Shown: piece after piece, positions 1 to 7,880 of the stretch | Layout of the letters: the number at the start of each line of letters is the position of its first letter | Numbering within the stretch: position 1 is the stretch's first letter | Source of the DNA: Poriferisodalis sp965205175 | GTDB taxonomy: Bacteria > Actinomycetota > Acidimicrobiia > Acidimicrobiales > Poriferisodalaceae | DNA: 64,000 nt | Assembly (NCBI RefSeq): GCF_965205175.1 | Contig: NZ_OZ242038.1 | Span: 2,418,001 to 2,482,000, forward strand | Direction: 5' to 3' | Program-made: the position numbers and the translations under genes | The notes under the pieces: model-generated | The model's database searches: none | What the model saw: the letters and a program-made list of their open reading frames with translations, nothing else | Told to the model about the DNA's origin: nothing

Positions 1-10
1 GGCGGTCAGG

Positions 11-635
11 TGCTGCGCCCGAGCTGGTAACCGCTGCTGCGCCCGAAGTGGAGACCGCGCCCGACTGCGCCAGCCGGGGCACGTGCCAGCCAGAGCCGGT
101 GAGGACTCGGCCCGCGTGTGCCGATGCCATCCCTGGGCGGCTGGCCAGCCAGAGTCCATGAGGACTCAGCACTCGATGGCCCAGCCAGATACAGCGCCCC
201 AGATGCTGCGCCCGAGCTGGTGACCGCTGCTGCGCCCGAAGTGGAGACCGCGCCCGACTGCGCCAGCCGGGGCGCGTGCCAGCCAGAGCCCATGAGGACT
301 CGGCCCGCGTGTGCCGATGCCATCCCTGGGCGGCTGGCCAGCCGGAGCCCATGAGGACTTGGCACTCAGCGGCCCAGCCAGATGCAGCATCCCAGATGCT
401 ACGCCCGAGCTGGAGGCCGCTGCTGCGCCCGAAGTGGAGACCGCGCCAGACTGCGCCAGCCGGGGCGCGTGCCAGCCGGAGCCCGTGAGGACTCGGCCCG
501 CGTGTGCCGATGCCATCCTTGGGGCGGCTGGCCAGCCAGAGCCCATGAGGACTCAGCACTCAGCGGCCCAGTCAGATACAGCGCCCCAGATGCTACGCCC
601 AAAGTGGAGACCGCGCCGGACTGCGCCAGGCGGAG
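11..635. repeat. 193-bp tandem repeat array
   Basis: A unit beginning TGCTGCGCCCGAGCTGG recurs with starts at 11, 204, 397 and 591 (spacing 193, 193 and 194 bp); the last copy is truncated by an internal deletion. Inside each unit a shorter segment around CCAGAGCCCATGAGGACTC occurs twice, so the array is nested. The unit length is not a multiple of three, so no reading frame survives from copy to copy; I read it as non-coding. The array begins at or before the left edge, so its copy number is a minimum. Confidence 0.85.
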
Positions 636-667
636 CGCGTGCCGGCCGCCGCATTGTCAGCTTCGTC

Positions 668-830
668 GCTCGCGATGCTGCGCTGCCCACGAGGCCCGCC
701 ACCGACGACGCCGACCGCCCACGGTGCCGGCCCTGCACCGTCAGCTTCGGTCAGCTTCGGTGCTCGCGATGCTGCGTTCCGCACGAGGCCCGCCACCAAC
801 GACACCGACCGCCCACGGTGCCGGCCGCAC
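668..830. repeat. 94-bp direct repeat, two copies
   Basis: The sequence starting GCTCGCGATGCTGCG at 668 returns at 762 with a few substitutions and continues through the shared CCGACCGCCCACGGTGCCGG segment. It follows the 193-bp array directly. I find no convincing gene between 1 and 1120. Confidence 0.75.
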
Positions 831-926
831 ACCACACCAGAGGGCTGCGCCTTCACCAGCCGGCGCAGCCGGAAGCTCGGCGACAGAAACTCCGCGGCAG
901 CCTGCCACCGCTTGACCCGAAACGTG

Positions 927-935
927 TGCTATATT
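927..935 (+). promoter_or_regulatory. extended -10 promoter candidate
   Basis: TGC followed by TATATT (930-935) forms an extended -10 element. A TTGACC lies only 12 bp upstream (912-917), too close to act as its -35. Transcription would begin near 942, so the 8-bp repeat array would form most of the 5' leader of the gene at 1121. This is inference from motif match only. Confidence 0.4.
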
Positions 936-940
936 GCCTG

Positions 941-1068
941 TGGCCCTGTGGCCCTGTGGCCCTGTGGCCCTGTGGCCCTGTGGCCCTGTGGCCCTGTGGC
1001 CCTGTGGCCCTGTGGCCCTGTGGCCCTGTGGCCCTGTGGCCCTGTGGCCCTGTGGCCCTGTGGCCCTG
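941..1068. repeat. 8-bp microsatellite, 16 perfect copies
   Basis: The octamer TGGCCCTG is repeated sixteen times without a mismatch from 941 to 1068. It lies between a promoter-like element and the start of a secreted protein gene at 1121. An 8-bp unit is not a multiple of three, but the array is outside the coding region, so copy changes would alter leader length or RNA structure rather than frame. Perfect identity suggests recent expansion or active slippage. Confidence 0.95.
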
Positions 1069-1120
1069 TGAGTAAACCTCCCGCGCGTGATTGCGTGCAA
1101 TGACAGAAGGGCTGAATGTG

Positions 1121-3145
1121 ATGAAGGCTGGTGTGAGGCTGCTGCGTGGTGTAGTGGTGTCGGCGCTGCTGGCAGGCACGGCGGCAATCGTGCCGCCCGC
1201 TGCTGCTGCGGCGCAGGAGACTGCGGTGTCGGTGGACGCCTCGGTGGAGCTGACCACAACAGCCCGTGACGGCGGCGTGTCGCTGGAGTGGACACGCGGC
1301 GACGAGCCCCGCAAGAAGCGCAACAAGGCAAACAAGGCGAGCTGCGCCACCTCGCACTACTGGGTGTATGTGTACGACAGCAGCGGTGACACGGTCGCCC
1401 AACACGGCGTGCCCTATCCGGGCAGCGGCCTGACGCTGGACCTGACAGGCAGCGGCCGGCACCAAGTGAACGTGTACGCCTACTCCAACGACTGCAATCG
1501 CTGGGGCAGCTCCGCATCAGCCAAGTTCAAGGTCGCCGCCGCGCCCCAAGCGCAGCGACAACAAGCCCAAGCGCAGCGACAACAAGACAGCCCAGCGACC
1601 ACAACCTCCACTACCACAACCTCTACTACCACGACGACGACTACGCCGCCCACCACCACGACTACGACAACCACCACCACGACCTCGCCGCCCACCACGA
1701 CGACAACGACGACTACGACCACACCCACTACGACCACCACTCCCGTCGCCACGACGACCACCGCGCCAGCACAACCAGCACAAACCGAGCCAGGGAAGCT
1801 TGAGCCAGAGAAGCTGACGATCTCCATTAGCGATGCCAGAATCACCGAGGGCGACACCGGTTTTGCCGAGATGGAATTCGACGTCAGGCTGAGCGGCTCA
1901 CCGAGTCACGCAGTACGTCTGCGAGCAGCGGCGGTGTCGTTGCGCGACAGCACGGCGACGCCGGACAGCCCGGACGCAGAGGGCGATTACGTCGGATTCA
2001 CCAAGCGACGCATCGAGTTTGCCGCCAATGCGACCGGCTGGGACCTCTACCAGACGGTCACTGTCGGCATCATCGGTGACAGCAAGCCGGAGCCGGACGA
2101 GACGTTCGTGTTGCGCCTCAAGAGGCTCAAGTCCGACGACAGCCGCGTCATCTTCGCAGGCGGAGGCCGCAAGCTTGACGCCACCGGCACGATCCACAAC
2201 GACGATGCTGAGCGTGACCCAAACGAGGAGTCGGGCACGTCGCCTGACGAGACGCCTGACGAGACGCCTGACGAGACCGATGGCAGGCCGACGACACCGA
2301 CGACCGGGTTTGCCGCTGTCGGTGTGGGAGAAGGCCATACGTGCGGTCTGCGCAACAACGGCACGGTGGTGTGCTGGGGCCGAAACTTCAAAGGGGAAAC
2401 CGACGCGCCCGAGGGCACATTCGCGCGGATCTCCGTGGGCATGCACTCCGCGTGCGGACTGCGTGACGACGGCAGCGTGGAGTGCTGGGGAGACAGACGA
2501 AAAGGAAAAGCCGACACACCGGCAGGCGGCTTCGTCGCTATCGCCAACTGGGCCAACACCAAACCGGTGCGCTACTACATGACTTGCGGACTGCGCCTCA
2601 GCGGCACGGTGGAATGCTGGGACGACACCCGACGCGGCAGATCGATCAGCGCTGCCGGCAAGTTCACGGCGGTGTCGATCGGCTACCAGTGGGCCTGCGG
2701 GATCCGCACCGACGGCACCCTCGCCTGCTGGGGCGACCACCACGAAGGCCCTTGGCGCATCGCCGACCCGCCCACAGGCACCTTCACCGACCTGTCGGTC
2801 GGCACCGGCGCTGCGTGCGCAGTCCGCACCGACGGCACCCTCGCCTGCTGGGGCGACACGCGTCGACACCTAGGCAGCAGCTATTCCTGGCACCAAGTCC
2901 TGCGCTTCGTGCCCGAGGGCACCTACCGGGCCGTATCAGTCGGCGACTACAACGCCTGCGCGATCCGCACCGACCACACCGTCACCTGCTGGGGCAACTA
3001 CGATTTGGGCAGAAGCAACCCTCCTGGCCACCAGTTCGCCTCCATTGCGGTCGGCCCCAACCACTCCTGCGGAGTCCGACGCGACAACCACGCCATCGCC
3101 TGCTGGGGCAGCGACAGCTGGGGCAAGACCACCCCGCCCGCATAG
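1121..3145 (+). CDS. secreted Calx-beta and RCC1-like beta-propeller protein
   Basis: This is a predicted exported protein of 674 residues. I chose ATG 1121 because AGAAGG lies 10 bp upstream and MKAGVRLLRG starts a typical signal peptide ending near AAAAAQE; ATG 1100 and TTG 1091 are in-frame alternatives. After an N-terminal region (about 30-155) there is a Thr-rich linker (159-217) and a Calx-beta-like domain (about 230-365) ending in the typical ATGTIHNDD. A DETP repeat follows. From about 395 onward there are seven RCC1-like blades, each with a CGLR- or CAIR-type cysteine and a CWG cysteine. The paired cysteines suggest a disulfide in each blade. It probably acts at the cell surface; the ligand is unknown. 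Confidence 0.85.
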   Translation: MKAGVRLLRGVVVSALLAGTAAIVPPAAAAAQETAVSVDASVELTTTARDGGVSLEWTRGDEPRKKRNKANKASCATSHYWVYVYDSSGDTVAQHGVPYPGSGLTLDLTGSGRHQVNVYAYSNDCNRWGSSASAKFKVAAAPQAQRQQAQAQRQQDSPATTTSTTTTSTTTTTTTPPTTTTTTTTTTTSPPTTTTTTTTTTPTTTTTPVATTTTAPAQPAQTEPGKLEPEKLTISISDARITEGDTGFAEMEFDVRLSGSPSHAVRLRAAAVSLRDSTATPDSPDAEGDYVGFTKRRIEFAANATGWDLYQTVTVGIIGDSKPEPDETFVLRLKRLKSDDSRVIFAGGGRKLDATGTIHNDDAERDPNEESGTSPDETPDETPDETDGRPTTPTTGFAAVGVGEGHTCGLRNNGTVVCWGRNFKGETDAPEGTFARISVGMHSACGLRDDGSVECWGDRRKGKADTPAGGFVAIANWANTKPVRYYMTCGLRLSGTVECWDDTRRGRSISAAGKFTAVSIGYQWACGIRTDGTLACWGDHHEGPWRIADPPTGTFTDLSVGTGAACAVRTDGTLACWGDTRRHLGSSYSWHQVLRFVPEGTYRAVSVGDYNACAIRTDHTVTCWGNYDLGRSNPPGHQFASIAVGPNHSCGVRRDNHAIACWGSDSWGKTTPPA

Positions 3146-3278
3146 CGCTTCCGCTGCTTGCTGCGGCTGCGTCGGCGTGTCTCGCGCCGACAGAGCGGGG
3201 GTGCCCGCGCCTCGCTGAGCATCGCGAGAGAACGCGCCGACGCGGCATCGCGGCAACGAACTTGGGGCAATGAACTTG

Positions 3279-3309
3279 GCCTGCAAGGCGCCAGCACTAG
3301 CTTGCAGGC
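3279..3309 (+). terminator. hairpin after the propeller gene
   Basis: GCCTGCAAG (3279-3287) pairs perfectly with CTTGCAGGC (3301-3309) across a 13-nt loop. There is no U-tract, so at best it is an atypical terminator or an RNA 3'-end stabiliser. It lies 134 bp after the stop codon of the gene at 1121. Confidence 0.3.
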
Positions 3310-3324
3310 ATGCCTGTGCAGACA

Positions 3325-3485
3325 TAGATGCCGATACCGACACAGATGCAGACGCAGGCGCAGATGCCGATGCGGATACCGATGTAGATGCAGTGCGGCG
3401 ATAGCCCGGCCGTAGGTCCAGCTACTGGCCCTACGGCCGGCCCGACTGCAGGCCTTGCGGCTGGCCGGACTGCTGGCCAGGCTGC
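3325..3485. repeat. degenerate GATGC/GATAC hexamer repeats and Gly/Thr/Ala-type repeats
   Basis: From 3325 to 3392 the sequence is built from imperfect hexamers such as GATGCC, GATACC and GATGCA. From about 3410 to 3485 follows a second low-complexity run (CTACGGCCGG, CTGCAGGCC, CTGGCCGG). The intergenic stretch 3146-3492 holds these repeats and the hairpin above, and no gene that I can support. An open frame through this DNA would extend the nitroreductase N-terminus with low-complexity residues; I consider that spurious. Confidence 0.6.
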
Positions 3486-3492
3486 TGACCTG

Positions 3493-4308
3493 ATGGCCGA
3501 GCGCTATGCGTCGCTGATGGAGGTGATCCGGCTGCGCCGGTCGGTGCGCAGCTTCGAGCCGCCGACCGCGCCGCTGCCCTTCGAGGTGCTGCGTGGCATC
3601 TGCGAGGCAGGTCGCTGGGCGCCGTCGGGTGCCAACACGCAGCCGTGGCACTTTGTGATCGCAGCGGAGCGCACCGATGTCGTGGCGGTGTCGGAGGTGT
3701 TCGTGCGACAAGCCGACCGGTTGGTCGAACACTGCCGGGGCTTTCCGCATGTCCACAAGAAGCACTGGCTGCACAACTCGCTGGCCATCGTGCTGCTGTT
3801 CTGCGATCCACGATGGGTCGACTCCTATCCGGTCAGCGACCACGACGGCTGGCGCGACGAGTACGCCGCCAACAACGACAAGATCCTGCTGGCATCCGTC
3901 GGGGCTGCGGCGCAGAACATGCACTTGGCGGCGGCTGCGTATGGCCTGACGACTGCGTGGCTGAGCGGTGGCGGCGAGGACACGACCGCTCGAGAACTGC
4001 GCTCGCTGCTCTGTGTGCCAGAGCCGTTGGCGCCCATCGCCACCGTGCCCATCGGCTGGCCGCACCGACGCGCGCAGTCGCGTTATCGCCATCCCCTCGA
4101 TGCGCTCATCCACTGGGGACGCTGGGATGCAACACGCACGCCGCTCGACGACGCCGTGCAGCTCTACATCAGCGAGTCCCGCCGCGACGCCATGTACCGC
4201 GAGAGCGAGACCGCGACCGAGGATGAAATGCAGACCGAGAGCGAGACCGCGAGCGAGAGTGAAGCACAAAGCGAGATCGCGACCGCACCCGACGCTGCGA
4301 GTCGGTAG
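3493..4308 (+). CDS. nitroreductase family protein
   Basis: This is a 271-residue FMN-dependent nitroreductase-like oxidoreductase. The N-terminal LRRSVRSFEPP carries the Arg-Arg-Ser FMN-phosphate motif. GRWAPSGANTQPWHFVI is the second cofactor segment, and SVGAAAQNMHLAAAAYGL leads to the C-terminal FMN-binding stretch. I start at ATG 3493 because MAERYASLMEVIRLRRS matches the family N-terminus; an in-frame ATG at 3388 would add 35 residues of low-complexity sequence. No strong ribosome site is visible. The last 35 residues are an acidic Glu/Ser/Thr-rich tail absent from typical family members. The natural substrate cannot be read from sequence. The gene stands alone between repeat-filled regions. 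Confidence 0.85.
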   Translation: MAERYASLMEVIRLRRSVRSFEPPTAPLPFEVLRGICEAGRWAPSGANTQPWHFVIAAERTDVVAVSEVFVRQADRLVEHCRGFPHVHKKHWLHNSLAIVLLFCDPRWVDSYPVSDHDGWRDEYAANNDKILLASVGAAAQNMHLAAAAYGLTTAWLSGGGEDTTARELRSLLCVPEPLAPIATVPIGWPHRRAQSRYRHPLDALIHWGRWDATRTPLDDAVQLYISESRRDAMYRESETATEDEMQTESETASESEAQSEIATAPDAASR

Positions 4309-4309
4309 C

Positions 4310-5110
4310 GCGCAGCCGAACCGAGTCAGACCGAGTCGGACCCAGCGCGAGCCCGACCGAAAGCAAGCCGCAGTCCGCCAGGGCGATGCGCACGAAGACT
4401 GCGCGAGCCCGACCAAACCAGACCCACAGCAAATCGGACCAAGCCGAGCCAACCCGACCAAACCAGACCCACAGCAAGCCGGACCAAGCCGAGCCAGCCG
4501 GACTGAGCCACACCAAACCAAGCCGGACCAAACCCTCGACTTGGCAGCGTCGCCGTGACAGTCAGCGAGCCGGGCCGAACCGGGTCGAGCCAGCCCAAAC
4601 CAAACCAGCCCCGAGCAAGCACCGAACGAAGCACACCAAGAGTCGAACGTCCGCGCGAGCCCGACCAAACCAGACCCACAGCAAATCGGACCAAGCCGAG
4701 CCAGCCAGACCAAACCAGACCGGACCGAACCAGACCCAGAGCAAGCACCGAGTAAGCACCGACCGAAGCACGCCAAGAGTCGAACGTCCGCGCGAGCCCG
4801 ACCAAACCAGACCCACAGCCAGCCGGACCAAGCCGAGCCAGCCAGACCAAACCAGACCAAGCCAGCCCAGACCAAATCAGACCAAACCAGACCGGACCGA
4901 ACCAGACCCAGAGCAAGCACCGAGTAAGCACCGACCGAAGCACGCCAAGAGTCGAACGTCCGCGCGAGCCCGACCAAACCAGACCCACAGCCAGCCGGAC
5001 CAAGCCAGACCAATCCCTCGGCTTGGCAGCGTCGCCGTGACGGTCAGCGAGCCGGGCCGAGCCGGACGAACTGGGTCTAACCGGGTCGAGCCGAGCCGAG
5101 CCAACCGGGC
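4310..5110. repeat. A/C-rich compound repeat block
   Basis: About 0.8 kb of plus-strand DNA is made of 5- to 10-bp variants of GACCAAACCAGACC and AAGCCGAGCC. Longer units are superimposed: AGTCGAACGTCCGCGCGAGC occurs at 4641, 4778 and 4950, each followed by CCGACCAAACCAGACCCACA. TTGGCAGCGTCGCCGTGAC occurs at 4541 and 5023, so the block looks bounded by a direct repeat. Frames on both strands stay open only because the repeat lacks stop triplets, and I see no gene here. Confidence 0.8.
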
Positions 5111-5153
5111 CTACCGGGACAACGGGCCTAGCGGGCCAAATTGGGTGCCTCTG

Positions 5154-5165
5154 TAGGTTGGAAGC
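5154..5165 (+). promoter_or_regulatory. leaderless -10 element, TAGGTT
   Basis: TAGGTT (5154-5159) lies exactly 6 bp before the ATG at 5166. This spacing would start transcription at the start codon, as in actinobacterial leaderless genes. It resembles the -10 boxes before the two HNH genes, but the GTGTCACAC element is absent. Confidence 0.5.
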
Positions 5166-7595
5166 ATGGCAAGAAGTCGGTTCGGTTTCCGCCGCCGTCA
5201 GCGACCAACACCCGTGGTCCCGACGGCTGCACCACCGTCACGGCGAGCAGCACACGGCGCCGAAGGCAGCAGCAGACGCTCCGGCATACGTGCCACCGCC
5301 GATGCCGCCGAACCGCTGTTGGCGCCCGAGACCTACGGCTGGCTGAGCGAGCTGGACGCTGAGGTCCTGACGGCCCATGAACTGCAGCCCGATCTGACTT
5401 CCAAGGGGCTTGCGCAAGACCCGTCGTCGATATGCGTCGAGGTAGATGCCGACGGCCCGACACGGCCACTGCCAGACGGAGTCACGTGGTATGCGTCGAA
5501 ACGGTTCTTGGTCCTCAAAGTGCCGCCTGGCGAGACTCGCAACTTGGTAGTGCTGAGCGCCGGACTCGCCCACTGCCTCGTCATGGGTGAAGGCACTGGC
5601 CATGCGGCACGCGGCGGCGACGGCGAGGGCCAGGCAGCGCGCGGCGGTGACGGTGACGGCAACGCGATTCGCGATGGCGGAGGCAATGGCGGTGCCTACC
5701 GTTCCGGCGCCGGAGACGGCCACGCGTTTCGTGATGGCGACGGCGATGGCGACGCCGTCCGTTCCGACGCCGGCGACGGCTTTGCGCAGCGGTGGGGATA
5801 CGGCACGGGCCATGCGATCCGCAGCGACACCGGCGACGGCACGGCCGGGCGCGGCGGCGACGGCACGGGCAACGCCGAACGCTCGGGCGACGGAGACGGC
5901 AACGCATATCGCGCCGGTGAAGGCCACGGCCATGCAATCCGCAGCGGCAGCGGCTCTGGCGCAGCGGTTCGCCAAGGCGACGGACATGGCGATGCCTATC
6001 GCGAAGACGACGGGGGTGGGGATGCCATACGACGCGGTGACGGCGCCGGCAGCGCAAGCCGCAGCGGCGCAGGTCGAGGATCGGCTCTGCGAAGCGGCGA
6101 CGGCAACGGCAAGGCTGTTCGCGAGGGTGACGGGGACGGGGACGCCGTGCGGACGGGCGGGCTCACCAGCTTGGACCTGAGCAACGGCATCGGTGACGCG
6201 GTGCGTCTCGGCGCAGGCAAGGGCATGGCGCTGCGGCACGGCGACGGCAAGGGCGACGCAACTCGCGACGGCGCCGGTGACGGCAACGCCATTCGACGCG
6301 GCGACGGCGAGGGAAACGCCCTCCGCAGCGGCGACGCCGACGGAGACGCCACCCGCGATGGCGACGGGAACGGCAATGCGACCCGTCGAGGCGCGGGCGC
6401 GGGCACTGCAATCCGCGAAGGCAGCGGCGACGGGCACGCGGGGCGCTACTGCTACCGCGATGAAGTCCATAACGGCCTAGGCAGCACGGGCGATGCGATT
6501 CGCCGTGGCGACGGCAAGGGGAACGCAGAGCGCATTGGTGACGGTGACGGCGACGCCATACGCGAGGGTGACGGCGACGGCATGGCGCTGCGGCACGGCG
6601 ACGGCAACTGCAACGGCAACGCGGTCCGCGACGGCAAGGGCAACGGCCATGCGATCCTCAGCAGCGACAACGACGGTGATGCCATCCGCAAGGGCGACGG
6701 CGACGGCAGCGCGGTCCGCCGAGGTGCAGGCGACGGCAATGCCGTTCGTGAAGGCGCTGGACGCGGGAACGCAAGTCGCTTCAGCGACCGCGACGCAATC
6801 CACTACGGAAAGGGCGGGAACGGAGACGCCATACGCCGCGGCGACGGCGAGGGATCCGCGGAACGCGTCGGTGACGGTGACGGCGATGCCTTACGCGTCG
6901 GCGCGGGCGACGGCATGGCGCTGCGGCACGGCGACGGCAACGGCAACGCGATCCGGCGAGATGGCGGCAACGGCAACGCCATACGCGACGGACTCACCTT
7001 CAATAGCGGTACCGGCAACGCGGAACGCAGCGGTGCCGGCGGCGGTGACGCACTCTGCGGCGGCGCAGGCAGCGGCGATGCCATCCGCGACGGGATCGGC
7101 CGCGGCGACGCAGTCCGAGTGGGCGCAGGCCAAGGCGATGCGGCGCGTAGCGGAGACGGCTTCGGCAATGCGACCAAGAGCGGCAGCAGCTTCCCCAGGG
7201 TGCATCGCCAGGACGCGGCCAATGAACCAATCTGGACGTGGGAGCATGCCGGTGACGGCAACGCGCTCCGAAGCGGTGACGGCGGAGGCAACGCTGTTCG
7301 CGCGGGCACGGGCAAGGGCGATGCCATCCGCGTCGACTCGGGTGACGGTATGGCGCTGCGCTTGGGCGACGGTGACGGCAACGCCGTGCGCGACGGACCT
7401 GGCGACGGTGATTCGGTACGACGCGGTGACGGCGACGGCAATGCTCTACGCGACGGATCCGGTCATGGCAAGGCGATAGCTGCCGGCGACGGCCTCGGAG
7501 CAGCGCAGCATCGCGGCAACGGCGAAGCCATCAGTGTCCGCCGCAATCTGAACTGGAGGAAATCTCCAGACAATCGCGCCGCCGAACTGCCCTGA
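5166..7595 (+). CDS. giant decapeptide-repeat protein (GxGxGxAxRx)
   Basis: I do not recognise this 809-residue protein. Residues 1-50 are basic and disordered with no signal peptide. Residues 90-140 form a small domain (VEVDADGPTRPLPDGVTWYA, then LVLKVPPGETRNLVVL) that recurs in the protein at 10394. From about residue 140 to 795 it consists of roughly sixty tandem 10-residue repeats of the form GDGDGNAIRD, with Gly at alternate positions, a small residue at position 7 and Arg at position 9. The register is interrupted near residues 331-343, 427-441, 538-553 and 669-698. The pattern suggests a beta-solenoid, and the Asp-rich turns could bind calcium, but both are inference. RTX repeats have a different nonapeptide pattern. 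Confidence 0.8.
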   Translation: MARSRFGFRRRQRPTPVVPTAAPPSRRAAHGAEGSSRRSGIRATADAAEPLLAPETYGWLSELDAEVLTAHELQPDLTSKGLAQDPSSICVEVDADGPTRPLPDGVTWYASKRFLVLKVPPGETRNLVVLSAGLAHCLVMGEGTGHAARGGDGEGQAARGGDGDGNAIRDGGGNGGAYRSGAGDGHAFRDGDGDGDAVRSDAGDGFAQRWGYGTGHAIRSDTGDGTAGRGGDGTGNAERSGDGDGNAYRAGEGHGHAIRSGSGSGAAVRQGDGHGDAYREDDGGGDAIRRGDGAGSASRSGAGRGSALRSGDGNGKAVREGDGDGDAVRTGGLTSLDLSNGIGDAVRLGAGKGMALRHGDGKGDATRDGAGDGNAIRRGDGEGNALRSGDADGDATRDGDGNGNATRRGAGAGTAIREGSGDGHAGRYCYRDEVHNGLGSTGDAIRRGDGKGNAERIGDGDGDAIREGDGDGMALRHGDGNCNGNAVRDGKGNGHAILSSDNDGDAIRKGDGDGSAVRRGAGDGNAVREGAGRGNASRFSDRDAIHYGKGGNGDAIRRGDGEGSAERVGDGDGDALRVGAGDGMALRHGDGNGNAIRRDGGNGNAIRDGLTFNSGTGNAERSGAGGGDALCGGAGSGDAIRDGIGRGDAVRVGAGQGDAARSGDGFGNATKSGSSFPRVHRQDAANEPIWTWEHAGDGNALRSGDGGGNAVRAGTGKGDAIRVDSGDGMALRLGDGDGNAVRDGPGDGDSVRRGDGDGNALRDGSGHGKAIAAGDGLGAAQHRGNGEAISVRRNLNWRKSPDNRAAELP

Positions 7596-7610
7596 ACCCA
7601 GCCGCAGCAG

Positions 7611-7626
7611 CGCTGGCCGGCCAGCG
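7611..7626 (+). terminator. GC-rich palindrome after repeat-protein gene
   Basis: CGCTGGCCGGCCAGCG is a perfect 16-bp palindrome 15 bp past the stop codon of the repeat-protein gene. There is no U-tract. A second small dyad, TGCTACGGTAGCA, follows at 7638-7650. It lies between two convergent genes, which fits a role in 3'-end formation. Confidence 0.35.
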
Positions 7627-7880
7627 GCCGCCGGTTATGCTACGGTAGCAAGGCCAGCGCCTGTGCGTCCGCTGATGGCGCAACCTCCAGCTCAACCTCC
7701 GGCTCAACCTCATCGGACACCGAAGCAGACAGGCAACTCGTCACGAGCCTCAGCGAGACTGCCAGCATCTTTCGGCGAGCGCGACGCACCGCTGACAATG
7801 ACGAGAGCCTCTTGCGCGCAGCCCGGCTCTGACGCTGTCGGGGTCTCGGCCGGCCAGTCAGCCGCCCCGCGGCCTCATCT

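Noticed and set aside
912..935. TTGACC as a -35 box for TATATT
   Set aside because: The spacing is 12 bp, too short for a sigma-70-type promoter; only the extended -10 reading is kept.
311..1075. Long open frames through the 193-bp array and the octamer repeats, both strands
   Set aside because: The 193/194-bp unit and the 8-bp unit are not multiples of three, so the frame changes from copy to copy; composition is repeat-driven and no domain or start signal is seen.
2998..5013. 671-residue minus-strand frame with Trp/Gly/Leu repeats
   Set aside because: It is the complement of the A/C-rich repeat block and of the nitroreductase gene; it stays open only because the repeat lacks stop triplets.
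5238..7441. Long minus-strand frames opposite the decapeptide-repeat gene
   Set aside because: They arise from the codon periodicity of the repeat. The plus-strand reading has a shared N-terminal domain, a paralogue and a leaderless promoter.
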